Assembly (NCBI GenBank): GCA_031288455.1
Contig: JAITRI010000072.1
Span: forward strand, 1 to 9,621
Length of the DNA stretch: 9,621 nt
Source of the DNA: Puniceicoccales bacterium
GTDB lineage: Bacteria > Verrucomicrobiota > Verrucomicrobiia > Opitutales > JAIRKQ01
Reading direction: 5' to 3'
The translations under genes were made by a program, and so were the position numbers. Position 1 is the first letter of the stretch. Every line of letters starts with the position of its first letter. Below, in pieces: positions 1-6,297 of this stretch. The notes beneath the pieces are model-generated. The model saw only the letters and a program-made list of their open reading frames with translations, searched no databases and had not been told where the DNA came from.

Positions 1-226
1 AAAACTGATGGCATCGACACCAAAAACCGCGTGGCCAATACTTTTTTGTCAGAACCGTGCCCTGTGGTGCGAACATTCGCGAACTTGCCCACTTGGCATC
101 TTTCGCCGTGGAGATGCACGAGTGCCGGTGTCGCAAAACTGATGACATCGACACCAAAAACCGCGTGGCCAATACTTTTTTGTCAGAACTGTGCCCTGTG
201 GTGCGAACGCCCGCGAACTTGCCCAC
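1..226. repeat. Two tandem copies of a ~92-bp segment, period 134 bp
   Basis: Positions 1-92 recur at 135-226 with only a few substitutions (for example g11/a145 and c57/t191), separated by a unique spacer of about 42 bp (93-134). The first copy starts at the window edge, so more copies may lie upstream. The 134-bp period is not a multiple of three and no frame stays open through both copies with recognisable protein content, so I read it as a non-coding tandem duplication downstream of rpmA. It lacks the short repeat and uniform spacer pattern of a CRISPR. Confidence 0.85.
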
Positions 227-277
227 ATGAGCGTGACAATCAATCGCATAGCTTCCACCGCAGCGGCGTACCATCAA

Positions 278-307
278 TCACAGGATGCTCCACGCAACAT
301 GCGCCAT
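278..307 (-). other. Nine-codon ORF behind a consensus Shine-Dalgarno
   Basis: Just downstream of rpmA the minus strand reads AGGAGG (positions 319-314), six bases, then ATG at 307. The ORF is only nine codons (MAHVAWSIL, stop at 280-278). A second ATG at 300 also stops after eight residues. The SD is much better than those of most real genes in this window. It could mark the start of a gene whose body has been lost to decay or to the tandem duplication next to it, or a short translated peptide. I do not recognise the peptide. The third gene often found after rplU-rpmA in bacteria (obgE) is not present here. Confidence 0.25.
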
Positions 308-332
308 TCTCCACCTCCTAATTTGCAACCTT

Positions 333-605
333 CTAATTTGCACTATCCGCAACTGGAATTTTTATGCCATTGACGGCCACACTGCGGTGATGCCCGTCCC
401 ATTTCACCCTGCCGCCAATGAGCGCGAACAGCGTGTGATCTCTCCCGCAGCCGACATTTTTGCCGGGATGCACCCTCGTGCCGCGCTGGCGCACAAGAAT
501 GTTGCCCGCTCGCACAATCTCGCCGTCGTACTTCTTCACGCCCAGCCTCTTGCCGTCGCTGTCGCGTCCATTTCTCGATGTTCCCTGTCCTTTTTTATGT
601 GCCAT
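333..605 (-). CDS. rpmA: 50S ribosomal protein L27
   Basis: L27 is a large-subunit protein whose N-terminal tail reaches towards the peptidyl transferase centre. The 90-aa product starts MAHKKGQGTSRNGRDSDGKR and carries the family signature GNILVRQRGT near residues 34-43, followed by HPGKNVGCGRDHTLFA. Length matches the family. The N-terminus begins directly at the mature-type sequence, without the cleavable extension found in Firmicutes. The ATG at 605 is preceded by a G-rich stretch (GTGGGGG on the minus strand) that can act as SD. It lies 12 bases downstream of the rplU stop, so the two are almost certainly one transcript. No clear terminator is visible after the stop. Confidence 0.97.
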   Translation of the reverse strand: MAHKKGQGTSRNGRDSDGKRLGVKKYDGEIVRAGNILVRQRGTRVHPGKNVGCGRDHTLFALIGGRVKWDGHHRSVAVNGIKIPVADSAN

Positions 606-617
606 AGCAAACCCCCA

Positions 618-932
618 CTAGCCGATTATTTTTTCCACTCTGATGACGGATAATTCCTGCCTATGTCCGCGTTTACGCTGATACCCTTTCCGCCGCTTTT
701 TTTTGAAAATGGTGACTTTTTTTGCGCGCTTGTTCTCCAACACTTTCACCGTAACTTTGGCATCCGCAACCAGCGGCGTTCCAATTTTTGTATCTTTCTC
801 GCCCTCCAGCAGCAAAACTTCCCCTATGGATATTTCATCCCCGGCGGATGATCCGCAATACCTGTCCACAAATAGAACATCGCCCTCGTTCACAGTAAAC
901 TGCTTGCCCTGTGTCCTGATAACCGCCCTCAT
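618..932 (-). CDS. rplU: 50S ribosomal protein L21
   Basis: L21 binds 23S rRNA (domain I region) during large-subunit assembly. The 104-aa product begins MRAVIRTQGKQFTVNEGD, matching the family N-terminus, and ends with the basic signature around KKRRKGYQRKRGHRQ (about residues 77-91) and a short beta strand (LSVIRVEKI). The same frame is open upstream to 1064, but family alignment and length (usually about 103 aa) favour the ATG at 932. No good SD precedes it. It is the first gene of a two-gene rplU-rpmA operon on the minus strand. The upstream 933-1183 region must hold its promoter, but I could not single out a convincing one. Confidence 0.95.
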   Translation of the reverse strand: MRAVIRTQGKQFTVNEGDVLFVDRYCGSSAGDEISIGEVLLLEGEKDTKIGTPLVADAKVTVKVLENKRAKKVTIFKKKRRKGYQRKRGHRQELSVIRVEKIIG

Positions 933-1183
933 GAATGTTCGCAATAAATACACTCCCGTGTCGAAATCAAGTTTTTTTTGCAATTTTTTCACCGCTTCGG
1001 AAAAATATTTCTGCGCAATCCGGCGACCTTTCTTTCCACGGCCAAAGTCACACGGCAAATGCAATGCGCAGCGTGCGAATTATCTCGGAGAAATTATTTT
1101 CGGCGGAACATTTGGTGTTGACAGACAAAATGTCAGCGATAGCTTGCGGAAATCGTCGGACGTTGGAACGATGAGGATTTCAC

Positions 1184-1261
1184 GGGGTAGTAGTTCAGTT
1201 GGTTTAGAACGCCAGCCTGTCACGTTGGAGGTCGCGGGTTCGAGCCCCGTCTATCCCGCCA
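1184..1261 (+). tRNA. tRNA-Asp (anticodon GTC)
   Basis: A full cloverleaf can be drawn. Acceptor GGGGTAG (1184-1190) pairs with CTATCCC (1251-1257) with one G-T pair. The D stem is GTTC/GAAC. The anticodon stem CCAGC/GTTGG encloses loop CTGTCAC, giving anticodon GTC. The T arm has stem GCGGG/CCCGT and loop TTCGAGC. Discriminator G1258 is followed by an encoded CCA (1259-1261). A weak promoter-like TTGACA lies at 1118-1123 on the same strand, with only a poor -10 candidate (TAGCTT, 1140-1145). Confidence 0.96.
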
Positions 1262-1484
1262 TTTGATTTTGTTCCGCGGAAGCAATGCGCGCGCACGCGT
1301 GTGATGTTTGTCTAAGTGGACATTATTTAAATGCAAAACGTTGCGTGTGTGCGGCGAAGAATTTTGTGTTTTTGGGCGCACCGGCGAATGGGCACAACTG
1401 GCAAAATTAGATAATTTCAAAAAATTTCTTGGCAATGACTGGAAAACTTCTAGCTTGTCGAAAGTCCGGTTGTGATGCTGATTT

Positions 1485-1571
1485 GGTGGGATATCCAAGT
1501 GGCTAAAGGAAGCAGACTGTAAATCTGTCGGGTTTCACCCTTCAAGCGTTCGAATCGCTTTCCCACCACCA
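1485..1571 (+). tRNA. tRNA-Tyr (anticodon GTA), class II
   Basis: Acceptor GGTGGGA (1485-1491) pairs perfectly with TCCCACC (1561-1567). The anticodon stem GCAGA/TCTGT encloses CTGTAAA, giving anticodon GTA. A long variable arm (GGG..CCC hairpin) makes it class II, as expected for bacterial Tyr tRNAs. The T arm has stem AAGCG/CGCTT and loop TTCGAAT. Discriminator A1568 is followed by encoded CCA (1569-1571). The 223 bases between the two tRNAs hold nothing I can name. Confidence 0.96.
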
Positions 1572-1983
1572 GTTCCGTTCTCGGAATCGCAACCCATCGC
1601 AAAACATTTTTTCCCAAAGATTATATTGCTAAAATTTGCACTTGGGCAGCATTCTATTCTGCTCTCACGCTAATCGCGCAGGGAGAATGTATCACATTAG
1701 CACAGCAAAGATGGTGTCGAAAAGGATCGTGAAATTTTCGCATTGGCCCCATCTGCAGTCTAAAAACATCCCGTGCGGTTTTCTGCGCATAGTTTACTTG
1801 AAGCACTGCAGCCTAGATATTGTGCACAGATTACAGAATTTCTTCCATGTATAGAGAAAGTGAAAACATAAAACATGGAATGTTCACAAACAAACGCCCG
1901 ATAGTAAAATTAAAAAGAATAGCAATGAATTATAGACGCAATGTATCTTCGCCAGAGTATGCCTTTTCTGCATTACTTTTTCA
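1572..1983. other. Gene-poor stretch containing one cassette-flanking repeat
   Basis: This 412-base interval runs from the tRNA-Tyr 3' end to the stop codon of the 115-aa gene. Apart from the 69-bp repeat at 1705-1773 I see no convincing gene. The short ORFs in it lack SDs and recognisable content. No U-tailed hairpin terminator was found after the 115-aa gene. Confidence 0.6.
1705..1773. repeat. 69-bp direct repeat, left copy
   Basis: This 69-base segment (starting gcaaagatggtgtcg) recurs in the same orientation at 3842-3910 with two substitutions (c1749/g3886 and a1768/g3905). Flanking bases on both sides of the two copies differ, so the repeat ends are sharp. Together they bracket two AT-rich unknown genes. 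It does not resemble the 3' end of the nearby tRNA-Tyr, which argues against a tRNA attachment-site duplication. Confidence 0.9.
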
Positions 1984-2331
1984 TCAGCGCCAAGTTTTCT
2001 TTTTCAAAGGCGCATAAACTGTCCCAACATCCCTATCGCTTAATTCGGCCCGTAGCATTTTGGATGCTATTTCGACAATGCGCAAATCCTTTGTACATCC
2101 TCGCAAAGTTTCACCAGCTTTTGTCATGCATCGTATTAGCAAATCCCAATCTTCTTCCTCTTTTTCGCTCGGAGAATACAGCGCAACAATGCCTTCTTCC
2201 AGAAGCCGCGCTTTTGGTTCGATAATCGCTGCTGGAATATTTCCAATACTTAATTTAACGGAACCACCACAGATGCTAGCTTCCCTTGAAACTATTTTTA
2301 TGGGAAGCCCTCCAATGTCTATTTTATTCAC
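1984..2331 (-). CDS. Hypothetical protein, 115 aa, second gene of cassette
   Basis: I do not recognise this protein. It starts at GTG (2331; MNKIDIGGLPIKIV) with no good SD, and no in-frame ATG occurs before residue 70. It begins 23 bases after the stop of the 468-aa gene on the same strand, so the two are probably co-transcribed. The N-terminal third is beta-like and glycine-rich. An acidic patch (PSEKEEEDWD, about residues 54-63) is followed by a likely helical segment (about 63-98) and a basic end (LKKKTWR). No signal peptide or membrane segment is seen. A small partner or chaperone of the upstream protein is possible but purely inferential. Confidence 0.65.
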   Translation of the reverse strand: MNKIDIGGLPIKIVSREASICGGSVKLSIGNIPAAIIEPKARLLEEGIVALYSPSEKEEEDWDLLIRCMTKAGETLRGCTKDLRIVEIASKMLRAELSDRDVGTVYAPLKKKTWR

Positions 2332-2354
2332 CTTGCATATGCTGTGCTATAAAT

Positions 2355-3761
2355 CTAATTATGGCAAGCTTTTATTTTTGCAGAAATATTGATAAGGTCG
2401 CATATAATCTCGTGCTCATTGCCCTTTACATCTTTACACATTTCAGGAACCATAAAGTATAAAACGAGAATTCTTTCAAACCCCACATTCATTTGATGAA
2501 CATCGGTCCCTTTTCCGGTGAATGCGGACGGAGGATTACCAAGCGAAGTAGAATCAGCAATGCCATTCTTTTTCAGACAAACAGTTCCTCCTTCTTTAAT
2601 TTTGCTGTATTCCGGATAATTTTCCACTAGACTGCGTCGCACCAGCCCTCTTTGCAAAGAGCATGTTAAGTTTTCATGATTTATGGTATTGGGTTCGTTC
2701 ACTCGCGATAAAGTTATCGCGACAAATGCTTTGTACATCGCAACTGATTTTGTAAATTCTATCACTTCTGCGGAAGACATCTGTCCTGGAAATGCTTTTT
2801 TAATTTTTTCTATTCCAACTACTGAGGATATAAAAACATTGCTAATATCGTCGGGATTTTGTCTCTGTTTCCATAAAAATGCCCTCATTTTATGAGTACC
2901 ATTGTGCCAAGATGATAATCGTTGTGCTCTAATATATAATAAAATATGTTTGTAACTAGCACCATGGCTTTTCATTTTTTGGGAAATCTGTTTCTGGGCG
3001 GCTTTTCTCATCGCAGTGTCTTTTTTGCTTGAGACAGTGCCGGCAATGTCGATTTTTTTTGGTATGCACTGTTCCATATTTTCACTGTACAAAATAACCA
3101 TAGACGCGCACACTTGTGCAGCCCATTTCGGTTTGTTGCCGTTTTTTACCAAAGCGTTGCCGTACTGTAGGATGTATTTCTGCTGGGCATCGGTGCATTT
3201 TCCCAATGCTAAATCAGATGAAAAAAACTTATTCAAACATTCATTTATTTCTTCGGTTAGCTTAAATGTCGGGCTTTTTTCCACAATTTTCACTGATTCA
3301 GCAGCGGACGATAAGCCTGACAATTGGTTGGAATTTGACGGAAGTAGTTCGGAAGTATCATCATTTGTGTCGGAAAAGCTTGGGGTGGTCTGCATCTCCA
3401 GTGTGTCTATTTTTGTTGAATTTTCAGTCTCAACCTGAGAAATTGAATGTTCATCCCCAGCATAAACAGTATCTTCATCAGCATTTTTATGAGAAATACT
3501 TTGGCAAGGAATTTCCTCAGAATCACTTTTAGTTTCAACCGGTTGACTGAAATGATCAAGTGTAGCATTATCGCATGCTGTTTTCGCGAAATAATCGGTG
3601 CGAAGGTTTTTTCCTGGCAGCAAAAATTTTTCTTCACTTCCGAGCATAAATCTGGATTCAGAATTTTCTATCTGTTTTCCGTGGAAACATGATGCGTCTG
3701 AGTAAATGGCATTTGCTCCAGCGCATCCATAGCTTCTGATTGGTTTACATATATTGGGCAC
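2355..3761 (-). CDS. Hypothetical protein, 468 aa, Ser/Thr/acid-rich N-terminal half
   Basis: No family is recognised. In order, there is a short N-terminal stretch rich in Cys and Ser (residues 1-45) and a long low-complexity region rich in Ser, Thr, Asp, Glu and Asn (about 60-160) that looks disordered. A mainly helical, Lys/Arg-rich region follows (about 165-355), and the C-terminal part ends in hydrophobic helices (about 428-465). No signal peptide, membrane span or catalytic motif is evident. The frame opens after a TAA, and the first start is GTG at 3761; the next ATG is residue 39 (3647). Base composition is AT-rich compared with the neighbouring peptidase gene (one sampled 60-base stretch is 35% GC against 50%). 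It heads a two-gene unit flanked by 69-bp direct repeats. A secreted or host-directed protein is one possibility, based only on the disordered N-terminal half. Confidence 0.75.
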   Translation of the reverse strand: MPNICKPIRSYGCAGANAIYSDASCFHGKQIENSESRFMLGSEEKFLLPGKNLRTDYFAKTACDNATLDHFSQPVETKSDSEEIPCQSISHKNADEDTVYAGDEHSISQVETENSTKIDTLEMQTTPSFSDTNDDTSELLPSNSNQLSGLSSAAESVKIVEKSPTFKLTEEINECLNKFFSSDLALGKCTDAQQKYILQYGNALVKNGNKPKWAAQVCASMVILYSENMEQCIPKKIDIAGTVSSKKDTAMRKAAQKQISQKMKSHGASYKHILLYIRAQRLSSWHNGTHKMRAFLWKQRQNPDDISNVFISSVVGIEKIKKAFPGQMSSAEVIEFTKSVAMYKAFVAITLSRVNEPNTINHENLTCSLQRGLVRRSLVENYPEYSKIKEGGTVCLKKNGIADSTSLGNPPSAFTGKGTDVHQMNVGFERILVLYFMVPEMCKDVKGNEHEIICDLINISAKIKACHN

Positions 3762-3767
3762 CGGATG

Positions 3768-3795
3768 ATTTTATGACAGATAGAGCGTCTGTCAA
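3768..3795 (-). promoter_or_regulatory. Promoter of the 468-aa gene
   Basis: On the minus strand a consensus -35 TTGACA (3795-3790), a 16-bp spacer and a -10 TAAAAT (3773-3768) are present. Transcription would begin around 3761, which is the GTG start codon itself. So the mRNA would be leaderless or nearly so, or else the true start is the downstream ATG at 3647. A second TTGACA at 3827-3822 has no well-spaced -10. Confidence 0.55.
3775..3793. promoter_or_regulatory. Operator-like inverted repeat between -35 and -10
   Basis: GACAGA (3775-3780) and TCTGTC (3788-3793) are perfect inverted arms separated by seven bases. The repeat fills the promoter spacer and overlaps the -35 box, the usual place for a repressor operator. 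No regulator gene is adjacent. Confidence 0.4.
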
Positions 3796-3841
3796 ATTCT
3801 AATGAAAAATCGTAATTTTTGTGTCAAAAATTAATCTTCGG

Positions 3842-3910
3842 GCAAAGATGGTGTCGAAAAGGATCGTGAAATTTTCGCATTGGCCGCATCTGCAGTCTAA
3901 AAACGTCCCG
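3842..3910. repeat. 69-bp direct repeat, right copy
   Basis: Copy of 1705-1773 (67 of 69 identical, same orientation). It lies between the peptidase stop codon (3951) and the promoter of the 468-aa gene. A 12-bp palindrome tcagccggctga (3932-3943) sits between it and the peptidase gene but has no loop or T-run, so it is not a standard terminator. Confidence 0.9.
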
Positions 3911-3950
3911 GTGTGGGATCATCTGACTGATTCAGCCGGCTGATAAGATG

Positions 3951-5294
3951 CTATCGAATTTTGGAAAAAAGCGACCTGAAAAATTTTCTTCCCTTCTCAA
4001 CCATTGGCAGAGAAATGCTCTCATTGGGCCCGTGAATGTTGTCGTCAGCCGTGGACAAACCGATCAGCAGCGAGTCGATGCCGAGAATACTTTTCATCAT
4101 CGGCACTATGCCTATGCTTCCGCCGTCCCGCAAGTAAATTGGCCCATTGCCGAAGACATCTTCTATTTCCGAATCAACCAATTTCATGATTTTGACAAAT
4201 GCCGGATTTTTTATGCGTTCGACGTCGATCCAATAGGGCGCCGATGCCTGTTCGAATTTCACCGAGAGCAACATTTCCTTTGGACATCTGTCAACCAGGG
4301 TCTTCTGCAGCAGACATTTCACCGATTCCGCGTCCTGATTCGGCACCAGCCGGCAAGTTATTTTTGCGGAGGCCACGTGTGGAATTATTGTTTTTATGCC
4401 ATCTCCCTGGAACCCGCCACATATGCCATTGAATTCCAGTGTCGGCAAGAATCGCATCGTCTCCAACGCAGAGAATCTTGCGTCCGGCAGCTGAAATTGT
4501 TTTATTCCGAAAAGTTTTTGCATGTCGGCGTCCGACATCGGCAGGCGTTTCATCTGCAGCAATTCCCACTCCTCCGGTGGTGTGACAGCGTCATAGAATC
4601 CTGGGATGTTGATGGCACCACCATTTGCGTGCAGCGACGAACAAATATCCGCCAGTGCACCTATGGCGTTTGGAATGCATCCGCCGTAGCCGGAATGGAT
4701 ATCGCTGGAACATCCGCGCACGGAAATTTCACAGCCAACAAGTCCGCGCAATCCGGTCGTGATGACGATATTTTTTTCATCCAGTGACCACGTGTCGGCA
4801 ACAATGGCGAAGTCCGCTCCAAGCTCATCCCTCATTTCTCGCAGGAATCGTGGCATGCTGCAGCTGCCGATTTCCTCCTCACCCTCAATGACAAACTTTA
4901 AATTGGCAAAAATTTTTTCTCCGGCGGCCAATGTGTCCCCAATGGCCAACAGCATCGCCGAATGTCCACCTTTGTTGTCGGACGCACCTCTGCCGTACAG
5001 TCTGCCGCCGCGTTCCACGAGCGTGAACGGATCACTGTCCCATAATTCCAGGTCATCCGCGGGCTGCACATCGTAGTGCCCATACACAAGAATCGTTGGC
5101 CGATTGGGCTTTTGTTCGGTTTTTGCGAAGACAACGGCATGTCCACCGACTGATATTTCACGCGCATCAATGGAGAGACTTTTGAAAAATTTTACCAGAT
5201 GTCGGCGTGCATCCGCCATTCCCGCGGCGCAGCTGCGGTCCGACGATACGCTTTTGCAGGCGATGTAGTCCGCCAAAAATTTCTTCATGTCCAT
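3951..5294 (-). CDS. M20-family zinc dipeptidase / carboxypeptidase-like hydrolase
   Basis: Cytosolic metallopeptidase of the M20 clan (carnosinase/CNDP and PepV/DapE relatives), expected to cleave dipeptides or short peptides. From the ATG at 5294 it is 447 aa. The two-metal site is complete. His73 and Asp75 are in YGHYDVQP, and Asp107 is in GRGASDNKGG. Glu140 (general base) and Glu141 (metal) are in EGEEEIGS, Asp167 is in VADTW, and His421 is in DDNIHGPNES. His200 in SSDIHSGYGG matches the conserved His of the lid/dimerisation domain (about residues 180-300). The frame is open further to a TTG at 5333, but ATG codons at 5294 or 5288 (MDMKKFLADY) fit the family better. SD is weak. It is a single-gene unit and substrate cannot be told from sequence. 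Confidence 0.92.
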   Translation of the reverse strand: MDMKKFLADYIACKSVSSDRSCAAGMADARRHLVKFFKSLSIDAREISVGGHAVVFAKTEQKPNRPTILVYGHYDVQPADDLELWDSDPFTLVERGGRLYGRGASDNKGGHSAMLLAIGDTLAAGEKIFANLKFVIEGEEEIGSCSMPRFLREMRDELGADFAIVADTWSLDEKNIVITTGLRGLVGCEISVRGCSSDIHSGYGGCIPNAIGALADICSSLHANGGAINIPGFYDAVTPPEEWELLQMKRLPMSDADMQKLFGIKQFQLPDARFSALETMRFLPTLEFNGICGGFQGDGIKTIIPHVASAKITCRLVPNQDAESVKCLLQKTLVDRCPKEMLLSVKFEQASAPYWIDVERIKNPAFVKIMKLVDSEIEDVFGNGPIYLRDGGSIGIVPMMKSILGIDSLLIGLSTADDNIHGPNESISLPMVEKGRKFFRSLFSKIR

Positions 5295-5454
5295 CTGCGG
5301 AGCTAACACTAGGCACAAATTAACGCTTATCAAGCGCCGTTGAATGGATGATTAAAATTTTCGTCGCCGGAGTGAAAAATTTTACGGCAAAATTACAACA
5401 ATTGCATTGACTGGTGCCCGAAAAGTGAAAGGCTCGCCGGAAAGGGTATTAATA

Positions 5455-5721
5455 ATGAGCTATTCGGTTAACATGTGTGTTTTTGGTTGCAATAATAAAA
5501 CGTCGGCTGACTACATTGTCCCCAAAATTGATATCAAAATAGATCGAATTGACATGCCGGTGCACATGTCGGCGAGCCCGGGCGCACAGCGGCAGAGCAC
5601 GCCAGTCACTGGAAATATTACTCCAGTAAATTCCGAATCATCGGGCTTGCGCGGCATATATCCATCCATGTGGACCATGACGATGCCGCTTTTCGCCAGA
5701 AATGCATCGGCAAAAAAATAG
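5455..5721 (+). CDS. Hypothetical protein, 88 aa
   Basis: ATG at 5455 follows an SD-like AAAGGG (5441-5446) with eight-base spacing. The product (MSYSVNMCVFGCNNKTSADY...) is Ser/Thr/Pro/Met-rich, with no membrane segment and no family I recognise. Codons show a purine-first, pyrimidine-third tendency in the first half, which supports coding. An overlapping 77-codon frame on the opposite strand (5744-5511) is less convincing. It may be a small real protein or a truncated gene, since the following sequence leads into a repeat and a decayed helicase. Its Cys-containing start followed by a Ser/Thr/Pro-rich stretch is loosely like the 468-aa protein, but no real similarity is shown. Confidence 0.45.
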   Translation: MSYSVNMCVFGCNNKTSADYIVPKIDIKIDRIDMPVHMSASPGAQRQSTPVTGNITPVNSESSGLRGIYPSMWTMTMPLFARNASAKK

Positions 5722-5812
5722 CACACTTCCCGGACGACTTCCACATATCACTTGCTGGTGATGCCTGGTGGCAGTGCATGTCCCAGTGATGTTTTGTTTA
5801 TGCGTCAGGCGG

Positions 5813-5863
5813 GCAGGGGCGCAGCCCCTGCCATCACCGCATCCGCAAAGCGGATGCGGGTCG
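5813..5863. repeat. Twin-hairpin dispersed repeat, copy 1
   Basis: Two back-to-back perfect hairpins occur here. GCAGGGGC-gca-GCCCCTGC (5813-5831) has an 8-bp stem and 3-base loop. CCGCATCCGC-aaa-GCGGATGCGG (5837-5859) has a 10-bp stem and 3-base loop. The core 5817-5863 recurs at 7808-7854 with one mismatch in 47 bases. No T-run follows on either strand. This copy abuts the 5' edge of the helicase remnant. Confidence 0.9.
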
Positions 5864-5867
5864 GTCA

Positions 5868-6150
5868 CGTTGCAAGCCGAGCACGGTCAACTCTTGCCAT
5901 TTTTGAATTCTAGTCATGGAACGGTGCACACAGCCCAGGGACTGGAAGCAGAAGCGTCATATTCGTGCTCGGAGCACCGGCTGAAACGCAGTCAAGGGCC
6001 CGCGAATGGGCGGGAAGCTGTCCAAATCTTCTGAACGTTGCCGTTACCAGGGCCAGGGAAGGTCTGTATGTGATCGGGAATCGTCAGCTATGGGAAAAGG
6101 CTGGTTTTTTTTGTGGAATTATCCAATCGGCTTTGAAAATTTTGACCTAA
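5868..6150 (+). pseudogene. C-terminal remnant of a DNA2/UPF1-like superfamily I helicase, frameshifted
   Basis: Two adjacent frames together spell the end of an SF1 helicase (AAA_12-type domain). Motif V-like HGTVHTAQGLEAE is at 5915-5953. After a one-base deletion around 5954-5955, the next frame continues VIFVLGAPAETQSRAREWAG and PNLLNVAVTRAREGLYVIGN (motif VI, with the arginine finger in TRAR) up to LW at 6091-6093. It runs to the stop at 6148-6150. The Walker A and B motifs and everything N-terminal are missing. The upstream limit is uncertain: homology is clear only from 5915, and the twin-hairpin repeat ends at 5863. This is a non-functional relic, not a gene start. Confidence 0.8.
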
Positions 6151-6297
6151 AAATTCATTTCCCGTTTTCTCAGAAAACCAGTGGAAAGATATGCATCACC
6201 TTCCCGTCAAAAAGAAAAATCTTCCATATTGGCCCCGTTGCCTTCGGTGTGGTTCGCCACAATTGAAAATTGGGGGACGGCGATGTGTCGCCGCAGG

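Noticed and set aside
1..226. Tandem repeats considered as a CRISPR array
   Set aside because: Units are about 92 bp with a 134-bp period and only two copies, unlike 24-40-bp CRISPR repeats with similar-size spacers; no cas genes.
703..1266. 187-codon plus-strand ORF overlapping rplU and tRNA-Asp
   Set aside because: It is antisense to rplU and runs through a clear tRNA gene; no protein family is recognisable.
2331..2360. 468-aa and 115-aa ORFs considered as one gene split by a frameshift
   Set aside because: A TAG ends the first, 23 bases separate them, and no overlap or joined homology supports a fusion.
1572..3910. Cassette considered as an integrase-type island at tRNA-Tyr
   Set aside because: The 69-bp repeats do not match the tRNA 3' end and no integrase gene is present.
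3948..4787. 279-codon plus-strand ORF
   Set aside because: Mirror frame of the M20 peptidase, whose metal-binding motifs are all intact on the minus strand.
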